From an uncultured Clostridia bacterium (lineage in GTDB: Bacteria; Bacillota; Clostridia; Christensenellales; Borkfalkiaceae): a DNA stretch of 6,972 nucleotides. The translations under genes were made by a program, and so were the position numbers. The stretch covers positions 1-6,972 of the forward strand of contig CALARO010000010.1 in the NCBI GenBank assembly GCA_937888935.1, read 5' to 3'. This document shows positions 1-4,775 of this stretch, in pieces; positions within the stretch are counted from its first letter, which is position 1; each line of letters opens with the position of its first letter. The notes below the pieces were generated by a model, which had not been told where the DNA came from, searched no databases, and saw only the letters and a list, made by a program, of their open reading frames with translations.

Positions 1-1481
1 GCGGTCTTCTTCGCCGCCGGTTTCTTTGCGGCAGGTTTCTTTTCGGCCTTTTCCGCCTTGGCTTCTTTCGCTTCGCCTTCCGCTTTCACGGTTTTCTTGG
101 CGGCAGGCTTTTTCGCGGCGGCTTTCTTCGCCGGCTTTTCTTCTTTCGCTTCCGCGGCAGCCGTTTCTTCCGCCGCTTCCGAGCCGTCCGAATACGTCAT
201 TTCGTTGTTCGCCTTCAAGAAATCGAACAGCTTCGTGATGATGATGTCGTTTCTAAGGTAATCCACCTGGCGGGGATCAATCGTCTTTTCGTATTCTTCC
301 GCGCTCTTGCCCACGGATTCCGCCTGCTCGGCGATCTTGGCTTTCACTTCTTCTTCCGTGGCGTCGATCTTCTCGTTCTTGATGATCTGCGAGATAATCA
401 ACTGATTCAAAACGTTCTTCTTCGCGGCTTCTTCGTAATTCTTGCGGAAGTCTTCTTTGGTAGACTTGATAAACGCAAGGTAATCGTCGAGCTTCAGACC
501 CTGATACATCAGCTGATACTCGAAGCGGCGCACGAGATTATCAATTTCGCTTTCGATCATCGCCTGCGGAATTTCGGCGGACGCGCCCTTGGCAATCTCG
601 TTTAAAATCGCGTTTTCGGTGTCGTCGTTCGCGCGGGAATCCGCCTGCTTCTGCAATCTCTCTTTCGTCTTTTCCTTGTACGCTTCGATGGTTTCGCTGC
701 CCGTGGCTTCCTTGATAAACGCGTCGGTAAGTTCGGGTTTTTCCTTGACGGAAAGCGAGTTTAAAGTTACGGCGAACACAGCCGCCTTACCCTTCAAATC
801 GGCCGCCTGATAATCTTCGGGGAACGTAACGTTTACGTCTTTCTTCTCGCCCACGCTCATGCCGATCACCTGATCTTCGAAGCCGGGGATAAACCGACCG
901 CTGCCGAGCGTTAAATCGAAGCCCTGCGCTTCGCCGCCCTCGAATTTCACGCCGTCTACCGTGCCTACGAAATCAATGTTCGCGATGTCGCCCTTTTCGG
1001 CGGCTCTGCCTTCCACGTTCACTTTGCGCGCGTTTCTTTCGAGTACCTTTTCGATCTCGGCTTCCACGTCGGCGTCTTTTACATTATACGCGTAACCTTT
1101 CAGCTTCATACCCGTATACGCCGCGATTTTCACTTCCGGCTTCACGGGAACTACGGCGGAAAGCACTACCTTGTCTTCCGCAAGCTCGTCCACCGATACG
1201 TCGGGATCGCCCACAACGGTGAAATCGTCTTTCTTTTCGTCGAGAATCTTGCCGTAGTTTTCCGAGAAGAGAATATTCAAGCCGTCTTCATAGAAAACGC
1301 CCTTGCCGTAGGCATGTTCGATCACGTTCTTGGGGGCTTTGCCCTTGCGGAAACCGTTCACCGCAAATCTGCCGCGCTCTTTTACGTACGCTTTGTTCTG
1401 CGCGTCGATCCATTCGTCTTTGTCGAAGGTCATCGTGATTTTTACGGTGCTTTTTTCAGCTGCTTTGGTGGTGTACTTCAT
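1..1481 (-). CDS. tig: Trigger factor, ribosome-associated chaperone and peptidyl-prolyl isomerase (C-terminus cut by window edge)
   Basis: Trigger factor binds the large subunit near the exit tunnel and shields nascent chains in the cytosol. Reading the minus strand from ATG 1481 gives 493 codons with no stop before the edge. The ribosome-binding signature GFRKGKAP lies at residues 43-50, the same numbering as in E. coli trigger factor. The FKBP-type PPIase domain spans about residues 158-240, with GSGRFIPGFE at 193-202 and a VGEKK turn after it. The helical C-terminal chaperone domain runs to about residue 430, matching the usual family length of about 430. Residues 435-493 form a Lys/Ala/Glu/Pro tail that continues past the edge, so the protein is longer than the family norm. 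An AGGAG lies 11 nt before the start. The gene is divergent from rqcH; the downstream neighbours, often clpP/clpX in Bacillota, are outside the window. The identification is very secure; only the true C-terminus is unknown. Confidence 0.97.
   Translation of the reverse strand, partial: MKYTTKAAEKSTVKITMTFDKDEWIDAQNKAYVKERGRFAVNGFRKGKAPKNVIEHAYGKGVFYEDGLNILFSENYGKILDEKKDDFTVVGDPDVSVDELAEDKVVLSAVVPVKPEVKIAAYTGMKLKGYAYNVKDADVEAEIEKVLERNARKVNVEGRAAEKGDIANIDFVGTVDGVKFEGGEAQGFDLTLGSGRFIPGFEDQVIGMSVGEKKDVNVTFPEDYQAADLKGKAAVFAVTLNSLSVKEKPELTDAFIKEATGSETIEAYKEKTKERLQKQADSRANDDTENAILNEIAKGASAEIPQAMIESEIDNLVRRFEYQLMYQGLKLDDYLAFIKSTKEDFRKNYEEAAKKNVLNQLIISQIIKNEKIDATEEEVKAKIAEQAESVGKSAEEYEKTIDPRQVDYLRNDIIITKLFDFLKANNEMTYSDGSEAAEETAAAEAKEEKPAKKAAAKKPAAKKTVKAEGEAKEAKAEKAEKKPAAKKPAAKKT
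3..179 (-). repeat. Low-complexity Lys/Ala/Glu/Pro-rich tail coding region of trigger factor
   Basis: Residues 435-493 of the trigger factor frame contain 21 Ala, 18 Lys, 11 Glu and 4 Pro out of 59 residues. Short units recur: PAKKAAAKKPAAKK at 450-463 and KKPAAKKPAAKK at 481-492, separated by an Ala/Lys/Glu stretch. The composition resembles the tails of histone H1-like and HU-like bacterial proteins and should be disordered and net positive. The reading frame stays open and in phase with the folded domains, so it is part of the gene. Its end is not visible. Confidence 0.85.
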
Positions 1482-1492
1482 AGTGTTTTGTT

Positions 1493-1497
1493 CTCCT
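1493..1497 (-). promoter_or_regulatory. Ribosome binding site of tig
   Basis: The minus strand reads AGGAG here, with 11 nt before the ATG at 1481. The spacing is slightly long but the core is good, and it fixes the trigger factor start together with the expected position of the GFRKGKAP motif. Confidence 0.8.
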
Positions 1498-1622
1498 GCC
1501 GTTTTTTCGTTGGTTTTTCGCTGCGTTTGCGCAACTTGAAAAAAACGTTCTCTTTTTCGTTTGAATTTTTTTGCGGGCGCGTTTTCAAGGCGTTTTGCCG
1601 TCTTTTTTCGTCCGCTCTCAAT

Positions 1623-1651
1623 ATTTTACCATATTCTTTTAAGAAAATAAA
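1623..1651 (-). promoter_or_regulatory. Candidate sigma-A promoter of tig (extended -10)
   Basis: On the minus strand an extended -10, TGGTAAAAT, has its hexamer TAAAAT at 1628-1623. Seventeen nucleotides upstream is a weak -35, TTTATT, at 1651-1646. The TG extension may compensate for the poor -35. Transcription would begin near 1616, giving a leader of about 135 nt. This rests on motif matching only. Confidence 0.5.
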
Positions 1652-1681
1652 GCGATTTTATTTACAAATCGCGAAATTTCG
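1652..1681. promoter_or_regulatory. Candidate operator: overlapping inverted repeats between the tig and rqcH promoters
   Basis: GCGATTT at 1652-1658 and AAATCGC at 1666-1672 form a perfect 7-bp inverted repeat with a 7-nt spacer. It covers the rqcH -35 box and abuts the weak tig -35 box. A second perfect palindrome, CGAAATTTCG at 1672-1681, lies in the -35/-10 spacer of the rqcH promoter. The position suits a repressor or shared regulator of both genes. No known regulator consensus is recognised, and short AT-rich palindromes can arise by chance. Confidence 0.35.
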
Positions 1682-1689
1682 GTTATAAT
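1661..1689 (+). promoter_or_regulatory. Sigma-A promoter of rqcH and the downstream acetyltransferase gene
   Basis: TTTACA (1661-1666, five of six consensus bases) and a perfect TATAAT (1684-1689) are separated by exactly 17 nt. Transcription would begin near 1696, about 87 nt before the rqcH start. This also argues against the in-frame ATG at 1699, which would be almost leaderless. Confidence 0.8.
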
Positions 1690-1769
1690 TTAGGAAAAAT
1701 GTTTGTTTGCCCGCGCGAAAATCGGCGAAATTTAAGTTTTTTGTCGGTTCGCCGCCCGCACGCAGATAC

Positions 1770-1777
1770 AAAGGAGG
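1770..1777 (+). promoter_or_regulatory. Ribosome binding site deciding the rqcH start
   Basis: AAAGGAGG ends 5 nt before the ATG at 1783 and is close to the full anti-16S complement. It selects this start over the in-frame ATG at 1699, which has no comparable site and would add 28 residues unlike the family N-terminus. Confidence 0.9.
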
Positions 1778-1782
1778 CTGCT

Positions 1783-3561
1783 ATGCCGCAGGACGCTTTT
1801 CATATCAGAAGGCTCGCGTTCGAGCTTAATACTTTGCTTTCGGGGGGCAGAGTCAACCGCGTTTCGCAAGCGGATAAAGACGAACTCACCCTGATTATAT
1901 ACACCGAAAAGGGCGCGCTTAAACTTATTCTGAATACAAACGCTTCGTTTGCGCGCGTTTGCGTGCAGGATACCGAAAAACCGCCGCTGCTCGTTGCGCC
2001 GTCTTTTTGCATGCTGCTTCGTAAGCACCTTTCGGGCGCGCAGCTCAAAAGCGTGAAACAGGTGGGCAACGAGCGGATTTTAGCGTTGACTTTTCTCTGC
2101 TTCAACGATTTTTCGGGCGGGGAAAAGGTGCTGTACGCCGAGCTGATGGGCAAGTATTCCAACCTGATTTTAACGGAAAACGGGATTATCGCGGGCGCGC
2201 TGAAAAGCACTTCACTCGAAAACGCTTCGGGGCGGATTCTCTTTTCCGGCGCGAAATACGCTCTGCCGCCCGCACAAGACAAAGTTTCGCCTGCCGATAC
2301 CGCCGCGATTTCGGAAAAATGGCGAACCTTTTTATCGGGCGTCCAAAGCGAAAACGACGGGGGTAGCGGCGGAACGAACGCGAATTTTAATAAAGACGCA
2401 CACAACGACGGCGCGACGGAAAACGCCGCAAAATACGGCGAATCGGCAGCGAAATTTATTTTTTCGAACGTAGCGGGGATCGCGTTGCCCACGGCGCGGC
2501 ATATCTTGTCTTTTGCGGCGGCGCGGGGCGTGGCGGCGGAAGATTTCCCCGAATTTTTCGTGAATTTCTTTTTAAACGAGCCGGTGCGGGCGTATCTCGC
2601 GCAGGAAAACGGGAATTTTACCGATTTTTTCGCGTTTGAAACGGAAAACGGCGTGGCGGCGGCGAGCTTAAACGAAGCGGAAGAAAAATACTACGTATCG
2701 CGCAGCGAAAACCGCGCGTTCAACGAGAAAAAATCGCGGCTGCTCGCCGTGGCGAACGCAAAAATCAAAAAGTGCGAAAAAAATCTCGCGGACACGGTGC
2801 GGCGGCTTACGGAAGCGGAAAATGCGGAAAGCAACCGCGTGAAAGGCGAGCTGATCACGGCGAACATCTACAAACTGCAAAAAGGCGACGCGTTTCTGCT
2901 CGCCGAAAATTGGTACGAAGGCGGCAAAGAAGAGAAAATCGCGCTGGATAAAACGCTTTCCCCCGCCGCCAACGCGCAGCGGTATTTCAAGATTTACGCG
3001 AAGGAAAAGCGCACGAAAGAAGCTCTTGCGCCCCGCCGCGAAGACGAAGAGCGCGAGCTTAAATATTTTCAGTCGGTGGCGGCGTTCGTTACGCTTGCCG
3101 AAAACGCGGACGATCTGACGGAAACGGAAGAAGAATTGCGCGCGCTCGGTCTGCTGCCGCAGGAAAAGGCGAAAAAGAAGAAGCCCGCCGCAGCCGTGCC
3201 TTTCCGCAAGTACGAAATCGGCGGATTTACGGTGCTTGTGGGGCGGAACAACGCTTCGAACGACAATCTCGTGCGGCAGCTTAGCGGCGAAGATTTGTGG
3301 CTGCACGCGCAGAAATACCACTCGGCGCACGCGGGGATTTTGTGCGAAGGGAAAAAGCCGACCGAAAGCGTGATCGAAGCGGCGGCGCAGCTTTGCGTGT
3401 ATTTTTCCGAAGTGAAGCACGGCGAAAAGGCGGCGGTGGACTACGCGAAGCGCAAGCACGTGAAAAAGCCGAAGAAAGCCGCGCTCGGGTTCGTTACGTA
3501 CACCGATTATAAAACGCTGTACGTTGCGGCGGACGCGCACGAAAAGGAACGGGTGATATGA
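1783..3561 (+). CDS. rqcH: RqcH, NFACT-family ribosome quality control factor (Rqc2/NEMF homologue, often annotated as fibronectin-binding protein)
   Basis: RqcH binds 50S subunits carrying stalled peptidyl-tRNA and recruits alanyl-tRNA to build C-terminal Ala tails that mark the chain for proteolysis. This 592-residue product is close to the B. subtilis homologue in length (about 570). NFACT-N covers about 1-180, with FCMLLRKHL at 75-83 and AELMGKYSNLIL at 119-130. A Gly/Asn/Asp-rich linker lies at about 188-215, and a helix-hairpin-helix-like segment at about 222-245. Two charged helical stretches (about 308-350 and 403-455) fit the coiled-coil middle domain. NFACT-R is at about 476-585, with GRNNASND at 487-494, DLWLHAQ at 504-510 and a VKKPKKAALGF region at 560-570. 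The essential D97/R98 pair of characterised RqcH aligns with E97/R98 here, a conservative change. An ATGA overlap couples the gene to the downstream acetyltransferase. Family membership is very secure; Ala-tailing activity is inferred. Confidence 0.95.
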   Translation: MPQDAFHIRRLAFELNTLLSGGRVNRVSQADKDELTLIIYTEKGALKLILNTNASFARVCVQDTEKPPLLVAPSFCMLLRKHLSGAQLKSVKQVGNERILALTFLCFNDFSGGEKVLYAELMGKYSNLILTENGIIAGALKSTSLENASGRILFSGAKYALPPAQDKVSPADTAAISEKWRTFLSGVQSENDGGSGGTNANFNKDAHNDGATENAAKYGESAAKFIFSNVAGIALPTARHILSFAAARGVAAEDFPEFFVNFFLNEPVRAYLAQENGNFTDFFAFETENGVAAASLNEAEEKYYVSRSENRAFNEKKSRLLAVANAKIKKCEKNLADTVRRLTEAENAESNRVKGELITANIYKLQKGDAFLLAENWYEGGKEEKIALDKTLSPAANAQRYFKIYAKEKRTKEALAPRREDEERELKYFQSVAAFVTLAENADDLTETEEELRALGLLPQEKAKKKKPAAAVPFRKYEIGGFTVLVGRNNASNDNLVRQLSGEDLWLHAQKYHSAHAGILCEGKKPTESVIEAAAQLCVYFSEVKHGEKAAVDYAKRKHVKKPKKAALGFVTYTDYKTLYVAADAHEKERVI

Positions 3562-4088
3562 AAGATTTTGTAGTGGACGATTTAAACTTAAACGAAAAAA
3601 ATTATAAAATACGGCTTGCCGCAGCGGAAGATTTGCCCGAGCTGCGCCGCATTTACGCGGCGGCGCGTGAGTTTATGGCGGAACACGGAAACGCGGGGCA
3701 ATGGGGCGCGAATTTTCCGCCGGACGAGCTTTTGCTTTCGCATATTTCGCGGCGGGAATTGTACGTTTTCGAAGAGATTTCGGGCGGCAAACTTCACGCG
3801 GCGTTTGCGCTGGTGCAGGGCGAAGAACCTACGTATCGAAAAATCAAAGGCTCGTGGCTTTCTTCCGCGCCGTATCTCACCATTCACCGCGTGGCGAGCG
3901 ACGGCGCGACGCGCGGAGTGTTTTCCGAAATCGTAAAATTTGCCGAAATAATCTGTCCGCATTTGCGGGCGGACACGCACGAAAAAAACGCGGCGATGCG
4001 CGCCGCGCTGATCAAAAACGGATTTTCCGAGCGGGGCGAAATTCTGCTTTTAAGCGGCTCGCCCCGCCTTGCGTATGAAAAACTTTAA
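3558..4088 (+). CDS. GNAT-family N-acetyltransferase
   Basis: A 176-residue cytosolic acetyltransferase of the GNAT fold, expected to move an acetyl group from acetyl-CoA to an unknown amine. The N-terminal IRLAAAEDLPELRRIY (18-33) is the usual first strand and helix. GNAGQWG (44-50) and PTYRKIKGSWL (91-101) are typical of a widespread uncharacterised Bacillota subgroup. The acetyl-CoA region is HRVASDGATRGVF at 110-122; R119-G120 sit where the Q/RxxGxG/A loop should be, but the last position is Phe rather than Gly or Ala. DTHEKN (139-144) followed by a GF turn and SPRLAYEKL at the C-terminus complete the pattern. The start overlaps the rqcH stop as ATGA, with AAGGA 9 nt upstream, so it is translated with rqcH. 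Subgroup members are often annotated only as GNAT; a substrate such as a ribosomal protein or released peptide would be speculation. No hairpin terminator is evident after the stop. Confidence 0.92.
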   Translation: MKDFVVDDLNLNEKNYKIRLAAAEDLPELRRIYAAAREFMAEHGNAGQWGANFPPDELLLSHISRRELYVFEEISGGKLHAAFALVQGEEPTYRKIKGSWLSSAPYLTIHRVASDGATRGVFSEIVKFAEIICPHLRADTHEKNAAMRAALIKNGFSERGEILLLSGSPRLAYEKL

Positions 4089-4113
4089 ATAGAAATTTTA
4101 TTTGCCGCCTTTG

Positions 4114-4149
4114 GCTAAAACAAATCGGTCTGCCGCTAAAACAAATCGG
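4114..4149. repeat. Tandem direct repeat spanning the toxin stop codon
   Basis: GCTAAAACAAATCGG occurs perfectly at 4114-4128 and 4135-4149, a period of 21 nt. On the minus strand the first copy met is the end of the toxin gene (codons for Asp-Leu-Phe and TAG). Because the period is seven codons, the second copy repeats Asp-Leu-Phe-TAG in the same frame just beyond the stop. It looks like a local duplication of the gene's 3' end. Confidence 0.85.
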
Positions 4150-4414
4150 AATGAGAGCCTGTGCGCGTTAAAAACAGGTACACGCTGTCATTCGAAATTT
4201 TATAAATCAACAGCCAGTCGGGGCGGATATGGCACTCGCGGCAGCCTGCATAATCGCCGACCAAAAAATGATCTCTGTACCGCTCGGGCAGCGGCGTTCC
4301 TTCGGCAAGCATTTCCACAACTTCTTTCAGCTTAGCAAGATCGTAGCCGCGCTTTTGTATCGCCTTGAAATCTTTTTTAAAAACCGTCGTCGCTACTACT
4401 TTATACTTCGTCAT
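4136..4414 (-). CDS. yafQ: YafQ-type toxin of a type II toxin-antitoxin system (RelE/ParE superfamily mRNA interferase)
   Basis: This 92-residue protein has the same length as E. coli YafQ, a ribosome-dependent endoribonuclease that cuts translated mRNA. The YafQ active-site residues H50, D61, H63, D67, R83, H87 and F91 correspond to H49, E60, H62, D66, R84, H88 and F92, with PDW at 65-67 and TRTGSHSDLF at the C-terminus, so the toxin looks intact. The ATG at 4414 overlaps the antitoxin stop region by 14 nt, typical of coupled antitoxin-toxin pairs. A TTG at 4438 would extend it by 8 residues but is less likely. The Shine-Dalgarno is weak (an A-rich run before the ATG), so translation probably depends on coupling. 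The symbol reflects family resemblance; target specificity is not visible. Confidence 0.92.
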   Translation of the reverse strand: MTKYKVVATTVFKKDFKAIQKRGYDLAKLKEVVEMLAEGTPLPERYRDHFLVGDYAGCRECHIRPDWLLIYKISNDSVYLFLTRTGSHSDLF

Positions 4415-4688
4415 CGTTGTCTTTTTCGAGATCTTCAAACAGTTTATTTACGTCGTCGTAAGATTTTGCGGCGATTTGCCCGTTTTCTATCATTTTCATT
4501 TCCGCCATCGCCGCAAGCATTTTCGTCTGCGGCGTTTCGCGCTGTATTTCAAACGGTATTCCGTCGCGCAGAACAGCTTGCCGCAAAAATAAATTGATTG
4601 CGGAACTCATATCCAAACCAAGATCGGCAAAAAGCTCGCTCGCCTGCTTTTTCAAATTTTCGTCTACCCGGATATTTAACGTAGTCAT
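4401..4688 (-). CDS. dinJ: DinJ/RelB-family antitoxin, ribbon-helix-helix
   Basis: A 95-residue acidic antitoxin that should neutralise the adjacent YafQ-type toxin and repress its own operon. The N-terminal strand TLNIRVDENLKKQ (3-15) and the segment LGLDMSSAINLFLRQ are the classic ribbon-helix-helix dimer core of DinJ/RelB proteins. GIPFEIQ follows, and the helical, acidic C-terminus (ending EDLEKDNDDEV) is the usual toxin-wrapping tail. The start at 4688 is chosen because AGGAGG lies 8 nt upstream; the in-frame ATG at 4718 falls in the -10 box, upstream of the likely transcription start. It is the first gene of the pair, with a strong promoter and an inverted repeat in front. The pair stands alone between convergent neighbours and is AT-richer than the flanking genes, consistent with horizontal acquisition. 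Confidence 0.93.
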   Translation of the reverse strand: MTTLNIRVDENLKKQASELFADLGLDMSSAINLFLRQAVLRDGIPFEIQRETPQTKMLAAMAEMKMIENGQIAAKSYDDVNKLFEDLEKDNDDEV

Positions 4689-4696
4689 TTTTTTCG

Positions 4697-4702
4697 CCTC
4701 CT
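4697..4702 (-). promoter_or_regulatory. Ribosome binding site of the antitoxin gene
   Basis: A perfect AGGAGG on the minus strand lies 8 nt before the ATG at 4688 and decides the start over the upstream ATG at 4718. High antitoxin translation relative to toxin is normal for these modules, and the toxin lacks a comparable site. Confidence 0.9.
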
Positions 4703-4708
4703 GTTTTA

Positions 4709-4738
4709 GTATATACAATTATAGCATATTGTGTGTAC
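4709..4738. promoter_or_regulatory. Probable operator of the toxin-antitoxin operon (imperfect inverted repeat)
   Basis: Left arm GTATATACAAT (4709-4719) and right arm ATTGTGTGTAC (4728-4738) are inverted repeats matching at 9 of 11 positions, separated by 8 nt. The site covers the -10 box and most of the promoter spacer, so a bound ribbon-helix-helix antitoxin dimer pair, with or without toxin, would block RNA polymerase. Binding is inferred from position and from how DinJ/RelB operons are normally regulated. Confidence 0.65.
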
Positions 4739-4746
4739 GTTGTCAA
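4718..4746 (-). promoter_or_regulatory. Perfect-consensus sigma-A promoter of the toxin-antitoxin operon
   Basis: On the minus strand TTGACA (4746-4741) and TATAAT (4723-4718) are both exact consensus, separated by exactly 17 nt, with a TGC before the -10 forming an extended -10. Transcription should start near 4711, giving a leader of about 23 nt that contains the AGGAGG. Such a strong promoter fits a tightly autorepressed operon. Confidence 0.92.
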
Positions 4747-4775
4747 TACATTTTCGCAAAAAATTTCGGCGATTT

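Larger units (their letters stand above)
1482..1782. other. Divergent intergenic region between tig and rqcH
   Basis: This 301-bp spacer has no credible gene of its own. It holds a promoter candidate for each flanking gene, with -35 boxes facing each other across about 10 bp, and inverted repeats in and beside them. Predicted leaders are about 135 nt for tig and about 87 nt for rqcH. The tig leader contains an 8-bp inverted repeat (CTTGAAAA at 1535-1542, TTTTCAAG at 1582-1589) with a 39-nt loop, which could be chance in such A/T-run DNA. I recognise no known riboswitch, T-box or leader motif and no terminator. Confidence 0.75.

Noticed and set aside
1314..1688. 124-codon plus-strand reading frame over the tig start and intergenic region
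   Set aside because: It is antisense to the conserved N-terminus of trigger factor, its product is Phe/Arg/Ser-rich without family features, and it has no ribosome binding site.
1699..1782. In-frame upstream ATG extending RqcH by 28 residues
   Set aside because: It lies about 3 nt after the predicted transcription start and lacks a Shine-Dalgarno, while ATG 1783 has AAAGGAGG and matches the family N-terminus.
1800..2492. 230-codon minus-strand reading frame inside rqcH
   Set aside because: It is antisense to the conserved NFACT-N domain, with no recognisable domain and no ribosome binding site.
2668..3540. 290-codon minus-strand reading frame inside rqcH
   Set aside because: It is an Arg/Phe/Val-rich shadow of the NFACT coiled-coil and NFACT-R coding sequence, a product of GC-rich codon bias.
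4089..4113. Possible bidirectional terminator between the GNAT and toxin genes
   Set aside because: Only a 5-bp AT stem and a GCC/GGC pair are present, without a stable hairpin followed by a T-run.
4229..4597. Plus-strand reading frames over the toxin-antitoxin pair
   Set aside because: They are Phe/Arg-rich antisense shadows of the DinJ- and YafQ-like proteins, which have clear family motifs.
4689..4718. Antitoxin start at ATG 4718, adding 10 residues
   Set aside because: That ATG overlaps the -10 box, so it would not be on the transcript; AGGAGG supports 4688.
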